From Puccinellia tenuiflora (Eukaryota; Streptophyta; Magnoliopsida; Poales; Poaceae): DNA of 64,000 bases. Within the stretch, counting starts at the first letter, position 1. Each line of letters starts with the position of its first letter. A model generated the notes under the pieces. That model ran no database searches. It saw only the letters and a list, made by a program, of their open reading frames with translations, and had not been told where the DNA came from. The DNA lies in the NCBI GenBank assembly GCA_012064385.1, contig QRDG01000023.1:770513-834512 (forward strand). Reading direction: 5' to 3'. Of this stretch, positions 9,759 through 20,285 are shown one piece after another. The position numbers and the translations under genes are program-made.

Positions 9759-12347
9759 TCAAGTTACCTCATATTGAATAAGAATTGTCCCAATCATGAG
9801 AGTTTCATATTTTCTTGAATGTGTATGAATAGGACAATCAATAGTTCCAATCTTGATGGATTCAATATTCTCAATGGAGTTCAAACCAATTTTGGTATTG
9901 ATCTTCTTTGGAAAGTACACCGTGTGTTCTTTATCATCAACGTTAAAAGTAACTTTTCCTTTATTGCAATCAATAACAGCCCCTGCAGTATTAAGAAAAG
10001 GCCTCCCAAGAATAATAGACATATTATCATCTTCAGGCATTTCCAATACCACGAAGTCAGTTAGGATTAAACAGTTAGCAACTTTAACAGGAACATCCTC
10101 ACAGATACCAATGGGCACAGAGAAAAGGGCATAACACTAACTCCTGCACCAAGATCACATAAAGCAGTTCTAACATAATTATTTTTAATGGAGCAAGGAA
10201 TAGTAGGTATACCTGGATCACCAAGCTTTTTAGGAATCTTGCCATGGAAAGAGTAATTAGCAAGCATAGTGGAGATTTCTTCATTAGTGATTTTTCTTTT
10301 ATTAGTAACAATGTCTTTCATATATTTTGAATAGGGTGGCAACTTAATAGCATCTGTCAAAGGAATTTGCAAAAAGAGGGGCTTCATCCATTCACAGAAT
10401 TTATTATAGTGTTCTTCTTCCTTAGCCTTCTGAGATTTAGATGGAAAAGGCATGGGTTTTTGCACCCATGGCTCTCTCTCTTTACCATGTTTTTTAGCAA
10501 TAGGAGGTGCAGTCTCCTCCTCCTGTTCTTCAGGTTCATTAGTATCATTATCATGCTCATTACCACTTTCAGTTTCAACATCCGAATTAGAGACAACATT
10601 AGGATTATTACTTGTAGGTTCTTTATCAAGTTCCATATTACTAGCTTCTCCTAATTCTTTATGTTTCTTGTTTTTCTTTTTCTTTTTAGGGGAACTAGTA
10701 ATATTATTTTCAACCAGTTGAGATTCTTGTTCAATTCTTTTAGGATGTCCCTCAGAATAAAGAGGATCTTGAGTAGAGATACCTCCTCTAGTTAAAACAC
10801 CACAAGTTTGTTTATTACTTTGTGTAGGAATTCCAGCAAGTAAGTCTTTTTGCACTTTAGTAATTTGTTCAAGTTGAGTTTGGACCATATGAAAATGCTT
10901 AACAAGACCTTTGACATCATTAGCAGTTTTCTCCAAGACAGAATGCAAATTTTTAATAACCAGGGTGTTATCATTTAATTGTTCTTGAATTTGCATATTA
11001 AAATGAGTTTGTTTAACAATAAAGTTATCAAATTCATCCAAACACTGACTAGGAGGCTTACTATAAGGAATATCATTAACTGTAAAATTATGAAGAGAGT
11101 GTACCTCTACCATAGGTGGGTGAGTGGTAGGCTCACATAAAGTTTCAATTGGAGGTAAATTCTTCACATCTTCAGCTCTAATACCTTTTTCCTTAATAGA
11201 TCTTTTGGCTTCTTGCATATCTTCTGGGTTTAGGAAGAGCACTCCCCTTTTCTTTAGAGTTGGTAATGGAGGAGGTTCAGGAATGCTCCATTCATCATGA
11301 TTTTTAGCAATCTTAGCCATTAGTTCATCAACTTCATCTACAGTCCTTTTCCTGAAAACACAACCAGCACAGCTATCTAGGTATGTCCTAGATTCAACAG
11401 TTAGTCCATTATAAAATATATCAAGGAGTTCATTCTTCGGAATATCATGCCCTGGCCGAGCCCTGAGTAATGATCCGAATCTCCCCCAAGCTTTAGGGAG
11501 ATGCTCATCCTCCAATTGTCTGAAATTGAAAATTCTCTGCAAAGCCTCATGCTTCATGTGAGCGGGAAAATATTTTGCAAAGAAAACATCAAGCAATTCA
11601 TGAGGACTTTTTATGGATCCATAAGGTAAAGCATTATACCACACTTTGGCATCATCTTTTAATGAGAAAGGAAATATCTTTACTAAATAGTAACGCTGTA
11701 TCTTTTTATCATCAGAAAATAGAAGGCTACGTGAAGCTAATTTATTCATGTGTTCTACAACATTGTCATCCTTAGTTCCACAAAAAGGATCAGATTCAAC
11801 ATTACATATGAGTAAAAGATCAACAGAGAAATTAAAATCATCATCTTTAATGCATATGGGAGAGGTAGCAAACTCAGGATCAGGTGTAAAATAATTCTTA
11901 ACAGCATGCTTTTCAAGCAATTTCCTCAAAGCATCGGGATCTTTAGAAGTAGAACAATCCATATATTGTCTAATAAACTCATCATTAACATCAATGTAGG
12001 AATCATCAGGATACCTACTCTCATAATTATATAGATTAGGAGAGCTAACAGGTGTAGTAAGATTTTCATTGAGCATTGTAATTTCTTTAGACCTAGTGAC
12101 AAGAGATTCTAAAAAAGGGGCCTAAAGAACCAGCATCATCAAGCATAGCAGAAGCATCATCAAATTCATTAGAAGCAGTAGCAGACTCAGAAAGCAAAGC
12201 ATCAACAGTAGGACGAGCGTTCACAGGTGGTGTAAGAAGTTGACTTAAAACAGTAGGTGAATCAAGAGTAGCTTTAGAGTTCAGAGCAGTACCTTTCCTT
12301 GTGGTGGAAGGTAGTATTGGAAACTTAGGATCTCGCTTACCCTTCAT
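9759..12347 (-). pseudogene. L2 gag-protease polyprotein, frameshifted
   Basis: The likely start is the ATG at 12347 (MKGKRDPKFP). The frame breaks in a T-run near 12109-12116, where one base appears to be missing, and resumes before MLNENLTTP at 12076. The long frame (12076-10067, 669 codons) carries a retrotransposon gag domain at about residues 140-270, with AKVWYNALP and the LPKAWGRF region. A Lys/Glu-rich hinge follows, then the start of an aspartic protease containing ALCDLGAGVSVMPFSL. A second break near 10100-10120 joins PFSL directly to MPIGICEDVP. Relatives have roughly 25-30 residues here, so a small deletion plus frameshift is inferred. The remaining frame (10118-9759) has the protease end, ILGRPFLNTAGAVIDCNKG. 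It would encode capsid and protease for virus-like particles, but this copy is broken. Domain calls come from recognised motifs, not a search. Confidence 0.85.
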
Positions 12348-12408
12348 GATGAAGAGTAAATTACAGCAGACAAAAAAACTCCCAGGTGAACTTATAAATA
12401 GAGCTATG

Positions 12409-12427
12409 CTCCCCGGCAACGGCGCTA
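12409..12427 (-). other. Primer binding site of L2 (tRNA-Asp type)
   Basis: The minus strand reads TAGCGCCGTTGCCGGGGAG eleven bases inside the LTR end. This is the complement of the plant tRNA-Asp 3' end, with one mismatch (TGG to TAG). The same site type occurs in L3, L4 and, damaged, in L7. Confidence 0.8.
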
Positions 12428-12438
12428 GAAAATAGTCT

Positions 12439-13827
12439 TGATGACCCACAAGTGTAGGGGATCGCAACAGTCTTCGCGGGTAGTTTGACCCTAATTTATT
12501 GATTCGACACAAGGGGAGCCAAAGAATATTTATAAGCCTTAGCAGTTGAGTTGTCAATTCAATCATACCTGAAAAGGATTTTTCTCGAAGCAATTTATCA
12601 GTAGTAACAGTGATTTGATGGCAGCAGTAGAATAGTAACAGCGGTAATAAAATAAAGACAGCAATGATGACGATAAAAGTAATGATTGTAAACAGCGGGA
12701 TTAAAACACCGTAGGCATAGGAACAGATAGACGGGCGTTGCATGAATAAGATAGCTCATGAAATGAACATAACTAAGCATGAAGCAAATAAATATATAAA
12801 TAGCATCCAAGTATCAAACAGTCATAGGCATGTATTCCTAATTTAGCCGTACGTGCTTACAATAAGAACTTGCACGTCATCTTTTGTCCTGCCATCCGGT
12901 TTCAGCCGGGCCAATTAAGAAACAAATGGCAATTAAGGTGTTCCTTTTAATAGAACACCGGATCAAAACATTAACACACAATGAATATATGTAACCCTCC
13001 AGTTGCCAACCATTCCCATCGATGTCCCCGTTTCTGTCACTCGGGGTCTCCAGTTCCGGTTGACAACAAGTGCATACAACTAGTAGATAGGATCCAAACA
13101 ACAATTATACTCATGCAAAGATAAGTGTTCAGATCTGAAAACATGGCACCCAGGCCCAAAGTGACAAGAATTAAGCATAACTAGTTGCACCAACGATGAT
13201 TAACACAAATAGAGGATACTAGTCATCGTGCCATAACAATTTGGCATCGAATTACATGATCAATCTTATTCAATCCCTTCCATCCCCTTGCCTACAGCAG
13301 GGAACTACTCACACATGGAGGGGGACGACATGGATGGTTGATGGAGAGGCGTTGGTGGTGACGATGGCGGCGATCTCCACTCCGGCAGGGTGCCGGAACA
13401 GCGATCCTGGACCCCGAATTTAGGCTTCATGATGGCGGCGGAGCTCCGTAAAATTTCTGGAAAAAGTGTTCGGGGGCTCGTCGTTTTAGGTCGAGAGGGA
13501 GCTTATAAGCGAAGGGGGATCGCCAAAGGAGGTCCCAGGGGCAGTGGCGCCCCCCTGTCGCGGCCTAGGGGCCACCCGCGGGTGGGGCCCGCCCCTGCTC
13601 CTGGGGTGGCCCCCCTTCGGGGTCTTCCGCTTCCGAAGCTTATTCTTCTTCAAAAATCCTTTTTATAATTTTCCGCGAACTTCTAAACCCTGCACAAAAG
13701 AAAGACACCAAATGCAATTCTGCTGAAAATAGCGTCAGTTCGGGTTAGTTCCAAACAAATTCATTAATAATCAGAGGCAAAATAATAGCAAAGTGTTTGG
13801 AAAAGTAGATACGTTTGCGACGTATCA
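12439..13827 (-). repeat. 5' LTR of L2 (1389 bp)
   Basis: On the minus strand the LTR starts TGATACGTCGCAAACGTATC and ends GGGTCATCA, giving TG...CA ends. A TATA-like TTATAAG lies at 13503-13509. About 60 bp upstream of it in element sense is the palindrome CCACCCGCGGGTGG (13572-13585). A stretch around 12872-12960 is shared with the L7 LTRs although the rest is diverged. Small ORFs that can be drawn here are not genes. Confidence 0.85.
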
Positions 13828-14018
13828 AGTATTTTGGTTGAGTGTGTGCAGGTCTACGTCTGTTGAAGATTAAGCGCCAGAGATCTTCAACATTCACTTT
13901 GTTGTTGATTTCAAGGTCCTACTGGTTCGATAAACCTCGGTTCGTCATCGAGTGAAAACTGTTGCTTGCTACATCTCCGCCTTTGCTTGGGGCACCACCC
14001 AACTCTTCATCAGTAGCA
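13828..14018 (+). repeat. L1: 3' end of a Gypsy LTR, cut by L2
   Basis: The sequence from AGTATTTTGGTTGAGTGTG to the CA at 14018 matches the last ~200 bp of the L3 LTRs (3391-3585 and 8531-8728) with scattered differences. It is plus-oriented and abuts the TG end of the minus-strand L2. It is therefore the right part of an older LTR of the same family as L3, into which L2 inserted; its left part is outside the window. ATCAG (14019-14023) would be its own flanking duplication. Confidence 0.8.
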
Positions 14019-15404
14019 ATCAGAGCCGCCGGAGGAGCTCGAGGTGGCGCTAGTGTTTCCGCCCCGGTATCTCCCTAGGGGACACGATACGGCAATGAAT
14101 AGGAGCGTCCCTCCCACGGGACGATAAGTGTAATTATATATAGCTAATCATGTTGAGTTATTAATTTTGCACTTCATTGAGAATATATAGATCCTACGTA
14201 CACACTCCCTCTATATTGTGGAACGGAGGGAGTAACTCCCTTTGTAAGAGCGCAGAGAGCTTTATGAAAAATGCATGTCTTAATGCAGAAGGTGACTTAC
14301 ATGCCTAGCACGCGGTGCGATCGAGTAGTGTGAACAATAAGATTGCAAGCTAATTAAGATGGAGATCATGTCACCCTCGCGCTTGTAACAATTAATCTCG
14401 CCCGACCATCACGTTTTCCCCGGCCCCTTGATCACATTTTCGATATTGATATATGTATCTACGATGACAAGGACGTCATATGTATTTTTCATTTCTCGCG
14501 TCACATCCCTGATGGAGATGGAAGTGAAAGCGCCTCCCTCCCACAACGATATGTGTATATATATATCTACATGGAGAAATTTAGACAAATTGGTTCGAGC
14601 TACTACTATATTCGTACTCTTACATGCATGGGTGCTGTGTACGGAGGGCTTAGGTAGCTAATTAATGTGGATCCATGTATTTTTGTTTCGTCATGCATAC
14701 GTCATGGCCTTTTCTTTCTAGTTTTGAAAACTACGAACTGTATATGGATTGTGTTAGTTTGATTGTTTATGGCTTTTTTGGCCAGCTGACTGTCCCTTTC
14801 TGTCAACCTCTCACCGTCTGAACGCTTCATCAGGTCAGGATACACATGATCTTGTCCTAGCCCCTAATCTCCCTACCTAGCTTTACTAGGAACAGTATGT
14901 CGCTACATCGATCTATCCATGGAACAACTAACTCAACATAAAGCCCATACATACGGAAAATACACATCTGAACATGGAGCATTAAACACGTTCTCAAAAA
15001 ACATATTTTCAAATGTTACAATAATTCAATAATAAAAATTGTCTCTTTACGGAGGCAAATACAAAGTGATTTTTTTTACAAAACTTTGTGCCACGTGAAA
15101 ATATTTCAGGGAGATGTACACATAAAATTTTATTTTGAAAATTTAAGACAATCTGAATCGCGGCTTTCTTAGTTGTGTGGGTGGTAAAACAAGCTCCCTG
15201 CAGAAGAGAAACTTGACTGGTCTGGCTGAATTAGAGGATTTACTCCTACCTTATTAATTTATACCTTGACTTTTTCCTTTTTTGGGGGAAATGAAGGATG
15301 CATGCTAAACAGAGATGTCCTTGAGACACTTGCATGCATCGGGCGCTTTCTCCATCTAGGGCATAGGTCTTGCTGATTCTTGGGTTAACTGATTGTGTCC
15401 AAAC
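14019..15404. other. Low-repeat intergenic DNA
   Basis: No gene was recognised. The DNA is AT-rich, with plant promoter-like ATATATA runs and a short GC patch at 14025-14090. Short ORFs (up to 77 codons) lack codon structure or family motifs. It contains a small Stowaway-like remnant at about 14203-14234. Confidence 0.5.
14203..14234. mobile_element. Stowaway-type MITE remnant
   Basis: CACTCCCTCTA and GGAACGGAGGGAGTA face each other only ~8 bases apart. These are the two inverted ends of a grass Stowaway MITE (CTCCCTC / GAGGGAG next to TA) with the middle deleted. Confidence 0.5.
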
Positions 15405-15548
15405 TGTAAGACAATATGAGACAATATTGAGGGGATACCACAACACACGTTGGGCTCCTGGGGGTTCTCATTATATAGACATCACATGATACAAGTTAGA
15501 TACAGGTTAGGACTCTATACACATAAGAATACGTTACGTATTCTGACA
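15405..15548 (-). repeat. 3' LTR of the copia element (144 bp)
   Basis: On the minus strand it runs TGTCAGAATACG...GTCTTACA. It is identical to 20143-20285 except for one extra G near 15461. It is preceded in element sense by the purine tract GAGATTGAGGGGGGC (15549-15563). Confidence 0.93.
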
Positions 15549-17264
15549 GCCCCCCTCAATCTCAACCGGCGACAACATGTTGAGATTGCGTTTACACTCC
15601 TCAAACATAGGAAGAGGTAAAGGTTTAGTGAATATATCTGCAAGTTGATCCTTAGACGAAATGAACCGGACTTGCAGAAGCTTCTGAGCTACTCTCTCTC
15701 GAACAAAGTGAAAGTCAATTTCAATGTGCTTTGTCCGAGCATGGAAGACTGGATTTGATGAAAGATATGTAGCCCCCATGTTATCACACCATAGAACAGG
15801 CGGAGATCGCTGTCGAACACCAAGTTCTCTCAACAACGCCTCAATCCAAATAACTTCAGCTGTAACATTAGCAACTGATTTGTATTCTGCCTCTGTACTG
15901 GAGCGTGAGATTGTAGCTTGCTTGCGAGCACTCCAAGCAACCAAGTTACCTCCATAGAACACAGCAAAACCCCCCGTGGATCAACGATCATCCACATCAC
16001 CGGCCCAGTCGGCATCAGAGAAAGCCGAGATAGCAGTAGATGAGGAGGGGCGGAGATGCAAACCATGTCCAATAGTGTGCTTGACAAACCGAAGAATCCG
16101 TTTCGCGGCAGCAAGATGATCCTCAGTAGGAGAGTGCAGAAACTGACAGACTCGATTCACAGCAAACGAGATATCAGGCCGAGTCATGGTGAGATATTGT
16201 AAGCCACCAACTATACTACGATAATCAGTAGCATCATCAGGTCGAAGTGGTGGACTGTCCGCATGAAAAAGTTTGGTGGTTGCTGACATAGGTGTGACAG
16301 CGGTGTTGCACTTGAGCATCCCGGCGCGTTTGAGCAGATCATGAGCATATTTCCGCTGTGTTAAGGTGAGACCAGCAGAAGAACGAGCAACCTCCAAGCC
16401 CAAAAAGAAGTGAAGCGGACCAAGATCTTTAACTGCAAATTCCTGTCTAAGACCAAGCACCAAATGATCAATGGCAGAGTCGGCTGAGCTGAGCACAATG
16501 ATATCATCGACATACACCAGGAGATAGATGGTCATATTCGGCCGGTGCAGAATAAACAGGGACGTGTCAGCATTAGACGGTGCAAAACCTTGCTGACGCA
16601 GAACAGCCCCAAGGCGAGCATGCCAAGCACGTGGGGCCTGCTTCAAGCCATATAGAGCTTTATCCAGGCGACAAAGATGATGAGGACGCTGAGGATCTTC
16701 AAAACCAGGCGGTTGACGCATAAAGACTTCCTCGTCGAGAATACCGTTGAGGAAGGCGTTCTGAATATCCAACTGATGAAGAAACCAGCCACGGGAAACA
16801 GCAAGAGAGAGCAACAGACGAATAGTCGTCGGCTTAACCACGGGGCTGAATGTATCATCATAATCCAGACCTTGGCGCTGTTTGAATCCCTTAGCTACAA
16901 GCCGTGCTTTATACCGCTCAATATTTCCATTGGCATGACGCTTCACTTTGAAGATCCACTTTGAATCAATTATGTTGACACCAGGTTTGGAGGGAACAAG
17001 ACGCCAAGTGTTATTCTTGATCAAGGCATCAAACTCCTGTTCCATAGCCGCACGCCAGTGCGGGACACCAAGAGCAGCATGGAAGTGTCTTGGTTCAGAG
17101 GACGGATCAGCTGCAACATCAGCAAAACAAGCAGCCATCCAAGCAACCGTGCCATCAGACCATTGTTTAGGCTGACGGATGCCACGCTGTAGACGAGTGA
17201 CTGGTCGCGACGGAGCAGGAGATGCAGGAGCAGCCTCAGCCTCAGGAGTAGACGGAGGAGACAC
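15534..17264 (-). pseudogene. Copia reverse transcriptase-RNase H part, one nonsense codon
   Basis: The frame follows the linker shift and runs to 15534 with a single internal TGA at 15981-15983. Before the stop it has a copia reverse transcriptase with KWIFKVKRH (about residue 102), YKARLVAKGF, LDIQNAFLNG and the catalytic YVDD at 251-254. After the stop it has the RNase H end (LVAWSARKQATISRSSTEAEYKS in pieces, ADIFTKPLP). The stop lies in DVDDR-stop-STGG, where relatives have Arg. A CGA-to-TGA change explains it and is typical of methylated CpG decay. Without that change the frame would be open to its natural end near the purine tract. Confidence 0.9.
15549..15563 (-). other. Polypurine tract of the copia element
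   Basis: GAGATTGAGGGGGGC on the minus strand abuts the 3' LTR. Confidence 0.8.
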
Positions 17265-20071
17265 GGACGGTCCTGCGTGGCAGAAGAATCGGCGGCGGCA
17301 GGCTGCCGAGGTGCAGCGGCAGGCTGCCGTGGAGCCACGGCAGGCTGCTGTGGTGTCGCGGCAGAGGATCCTGGTGCGGGCTCGTACGTCAGCAGGAGCG
17401 GGGCAGGCTGGCGGTCCATTGGACCGGGTGCAGGAGCCGAGCGCTGGGACGGCGTCTGCATGAGATCGACGTCTGGCGATGCGGACGAGCCAGCAGGCGC
17501 AGGCGATGAAGTATTCGGACTCGTCGAGGGCGAGGACGATGGAGGGTTGGTGAGCAACTCAAGACGAGCACCACGACCGGTACCTGCACCATGGTTAGGG
17601 AGCAAAACAGGAGCATGCGCAATATCTGCAAATTGATCAAGCTCAGTAGGTAAAGAGGATGACAATGGCACAGAGGTGGATGATGAAGTGGTCAAAAAAG
17701 GGAAAACATTCTCATCAAAGACAACGTCACGGCTGATATAGACCCTATTGCTAGAGACATGGAGACACTTGTACCCTTTATGTAACGGACTGTAGCCTAG
17801 GAACACACATTGTTTGGAGCGAAACTCGAGTTTGTGTTTATTATAAGGGCGAAGATTTGGCCAACATGCGCAACCAAAGACTTTAAAGAAAGTATAATCC
17901 GGAACTTCACCCAATAACCGCTCAAGAGGTGTTTGCATATTGATAACTCGTGTTGGCATGCGATTTATGAGAAAACAGGCAGTAACAAAAGCATCACTCC
18001 AATAGCAAAACGGGAGAGAGGCATGTGCAAGAAGAGTAACGCCTGTTTCAACAATATGGCGGTGCTTGCGCTCAGCACTTCCGTTTTGTTGATGGGTGTG
18101 AGGACAAGACACACGGTGAGTAATACCAAGCTGCTGAAAGAAGGCATTCAACTTAATATACTCCCCCCCCCCCCAATCAGATTGAACATATTTTATTTTG
18201 TGACCAAGAAGACGCTCAACATGAGCCTGAAACTGCCGAAACACCTCAAACACATCATTTTTTCGTTTAATCAAATAAAGCCATGTAAAACGACTATAAG
18301 CATCCAAAAAACTGACATAGTATGAATGACCACTAACAGATGTCTGAGCAGGACCCCATACATCAGAATAAATAAGCTCAAGAGGAGCAGTCGTTACATG
18401 ATGGGAAATAGAAAATGGTAATTGACGACTTTTGCCGTGTTGACAGGCATCACACACTGACGCTAATTTATTGGACTCTGATGGAAGATGATGGCGATGG
18501 AGCACATGTTGCACAACCTGCGTAGCCGGGTGGCCTAAACGAGCGTGCCACTGGGAAGACGAAGCTTTAAAAGCGCTGAATGCTTGTTTGAGTAATGGAG
18601 CGGTGGGTGGAGCGTCGAGAGCATAAAGACCACCACGAACGCGCCCTCTAAGCAGAATGGCCCCCGTAAGTAGGTCCTTTACAAAAACACTATTAGGATG
18701 GAACTCAATGGAAACGCGATTATCATAAGTAAATCGACGAACCGACAGAAGATTTTTAGTGACAGTAGGGACATGTAAGACATTACGAAGATGGAGATGC
18801 CTAGATGAAGAAGTGGGAATTAGAGCTTGACCAACATGAGAAATACGCATACCTTCCCCGTTGGCGGTGTGGACGTGCTCCGATCCCTGATAAGCCTCCT
18901 TCATGTGCAGCTTCTCCAGTTGATTGGTGAGGTGGTCCGTAGCACCGGTGTCGGGATACCAGGTTGGATCCACCGGCAGGGTTGATGTATGACCCTGGTA
19001 GGCGGCATTAGCCTGTGGCCCATGGTAGGGGGCATTGGCTTCTGCAAGCTGGCGGTCGAGGAAACGGCCGTCGTTGCCCACACCGAGGAAGGCCTTCTGA
19101 AACCGCTTGAAGCAGCAGGCAGCGAGGTGCCCGACCTCATCGCAGAGCTGGCAGTGAGGCCGCGGGCCATTGCCGCGGCCATAGGGTGGAGCAGCACCAC
19201 CAGCGCCTCCTGGAACAGAGGGCCGAGCGCCCGCCCCCGACCCAGACGGCGGACGGTAGGACGACGGTGGTGGAGAAGGCGCTGCAGAGCGAGGGGGCTT
19301 GTACCCGCCCGTCTTGGCGGCGTTGGCGGAGTGGACACCTCCAACCAGATTGGAACGGCGCCCCTCCTTGCGCTGCTCGGTAGACACCAGGCGCACGTAC
19401 AGATCATGCGCAGGCATCGGGGTTTCGCGATCACGAACAACCTCGGCCAGCGAGTCGTACTCCTCATCAAGACCATTGAGCACGGCGGAGACAAACTCCT
19501 CGGGACGGAGGGGCTGGCCGATCGATGCGAGGGTATCGGTGATCGTCTTCACCTTGTTATAGTAGACCGACATCGGCTGGTTCAGCTTGTGGGTATCACG
19601 AAGCTGATCACGCAGTTGTGTAGATCGCGCCGAGGACTGAGCGGCGAAGCTGTTCTCGATGGTGATCCACGCCTCCCGCGAGGTTTTGGCAAACATGATC
19701 ATGCTGCCGACCTCGATGGACGCGGACGAGAGGAAGGCGTTGAGGATAGCCTGATCTTGCTGAACCCAGGCCGCATAGTCCGGATTGATGACACGGCCGG
19801 CAGGAGCAGTGTCCGTCGCGGCGACGACGACGTGAGACTCGGGGCACGGGACGGTGCCCTCGACATAGCCATGGAGCAAGTGGCTCTGGAGTTGAGACAC
19901 GACCTGCGCACGCCAAAACAGATGGTTGGCGGAGGAGAGCTTGACGGTGATCTTGTCGCCGAAGTGAATTGGCGATGGAGCGGAAGACGTCACGCCGGCG
20001 ACGATTGACTGCGCCGACGAGGGGAGGAGAGCAGCGAGGGCGGAGGTGGTGGATGCGGCGGAAGAACCCAT
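17021..20071 (-). CDS. Copia gag-protease-integrase part of the polyprotein
   Basis: Starts MGSSAASTTSALAALL at 20071. A copia gag domain (UBN2-like) spans about residues 35-235, with AWVQQDQAILNAFLSS. A CCHC zinc knuckle follows at 307-320 (C-x2-C-x4-H-x4-C), then a protease with DTGA at 374-377. A GAG-pre-integrase zinc region has WHARLGHP near 508 and CDAC near 540. The integrase catalytic core has D570, D632 and E667 in YSDVWGP, QSDWGGGEY and SAERKH. A copia C-terminal region (FGCACW, HKGYKC) and a Pro/Ala-rich linker follow. The genuine frame ends near residue 935, where a one-base frameshift (about 17265-17290) moves the polyprotein into the next frame. The remaining residues to 17021 are shadow sequence. 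A run of 13 G (minus) encodes the extra Gly in DWGGGEY. Confidence 0.9.
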   Translation of the reverse strand: MGSSAASTTSALAALLPSSAQSIVAGVTSSAPSPIHFGDKITVKLSSANHLFWRAQVVSQLQSHLLHGYVEGTVPCPESHVVVAATDTAPAGRVINPDYAAWVQQDQAILNAFLSSASIEVGSMIMFAKTSREAWITIENSFAAQSSARSTQLRDQLRDTHKLNQPMSVYYNKVKTITDTLASIGQPLRPEEFVSAVLNGLDEEYDSLAEVVRDRETPMPAHDLYVRLVSTEQRKEGRRSNLVGGVHSANAAKTGGYKPPRSAAPSPPPSSYRPPSGSGAGARPSVPGGAGGAAPPYGRGNGPRPHCQLCDEVGHLAACCFKRFQKAFLGVGNDGRFLDRQLAEANAPYHGPQANAAYQGHTSTLPVDPTWYPDTGATDHLTNQLEKLHMKEAYQGSEHVHTANGEGMRISHVGQALIPTSSSRHLHLRNVLHVPTVTKNLLSVRRFTYDNRVSIEFHPNSVFVKDLLTGAILLRGRVRGGLYALDAPPTAPLLKQAFSAFKASSSQWHARLGHPATQVVQHVLHRHHLPSESNKLASVCDACQHGKSRQLPFSISHHVTTAPLELIYSDVWGPAQTSVSGHSYYVSFLDAYSRFTWLYLIKRKNDVFEVFRQFQAHVERLLGHKIKYVQSDWGGGEYIKLNAFFQQLGITHRVSCPHTHQQNGSAERKHRHIVETGVTLLAHASLPFCYWSDAFVTACFLINRMPTRVINMQTPLERLLGEVPDYTFFKVFGCACWPNLRPYNKHKLEFRSKQCVFLGYSPLHKGYKCLHVSSNRVYISRDVVFDENVFPFLTTSSSTSVPLSSSLPTELDQFADIAHAPVLLPNHGAGTGRGARLELLTNPPSSSPSTSPNTSSPAPAGSSASPDVDLMQTPSQRSAPAPGPMDRQPAPLLLTYEPAPGSSAATPQQPAVAPRQPAAAPRQPAAADSSATQDRPCLLRLLLRLRLLLHLLLRRDQSLVYSVASVSLNNGLMARLLGWLLVLLMLQLIRPLNQDTSMLLLVSRTGVRLWNRSLMP

Positions 20072-20133
20072 GGCGGCGGCAGCGGCGATCTAGGCGGCGG
20101 CGGCGGCGGCTAGGGTTGAGGACCGAAGTCTGG

Positions 20134-20142
20134 CTGATACCA
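20134..20142 (-). other. Primer binding site of the copia element (tRNA-Met)
   Basis: The minus strand reads TGGTATCAG directly after the LTR end, complementary to the initiator tRNA-Met 3' end. This is the usual copia primer. Confidence 0.85.
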
Positions 20143-20285
20143 TGTAAGACAATATGAGACAATATTGAGGGGATACCACAACACACGTTGGGCTCCTGGG
20201 GTTCTCATTATATAGACATCACATGATACAAGTTAGATACAGGTTAGGACTCTATACACATAAGAATACGTTACGTATTCTGACA
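20143..20285 (-). repeat. 5' LTR of the copia element (143 bp)
   Basis: The ends are the same as in 15405-15548. The downstream primer site is adjacent. CAAAC follows at 20286-20290. Confidence 0.93.

Larger units (their letters stand above)
1..13827 (-). mobile_element. L2: Athila-like Gypsy retrotransposon, minus strand, interrupted by L3
   Basis: The element reads right to left: 5' LTR (12439-13827), tRNA-Asp-type primer site, gag-protease pseudogene, a spacer, and a downstream ORF. L3 (1974-8728) splits it, and it continues from 1968 to the left edge of the window. Its 3' LTR is not in the window. No reverse transcriptase, RNase H or integrase was found between the protease end (9759) and the downstream ORF (9003), so this copy could not move by itself. 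The right boundary is clear because at 13827 the sequence switches from the LTR start (TGATACGTCGC on the minus strand) into an oppositely oriented LTR tail. AGTAT at 13828-13832 is the expected target duplication, but its partner lies outside the window. The Athila lineage is inferred from the primer site and the gag/protease sequence; the family name was not determined. Confidence 0.85.
15405..20285 (-). mobile_element. Ty1/copia retrotransposon, minus strand, complete with target duplication
   Basis: This 4881-bp element is bounded by short LTRs (143 and 144 bp) and an exact 5-bp duplication, CAAAC (15400-15404 and 20286-20290). On the minus strand the order is 5' LTR, tRNA-Met primer site, gag, protease, integrase, reverse transcriptase, RNase H, purine tract, 3' LTR, which is the copia order. 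The LTRs differ by a single G in a G-run, so insertion is recent, although 143 bp is too short to date well. The coding region has one frameshift and one stop, so this copy is not autonomous as read. It lies about 1.9 kb upstream of the HAK start codon in divergent orientation. Copia lineage (Ale or Ivana type suggested by short LTRs) was not determined. Confidence 0.95.

Noticed and set aside
18989..20008. 339-codon plus-strand frame
   Set aside because: It is opposite the copia gag, which has recognisable domains on the minus strand.
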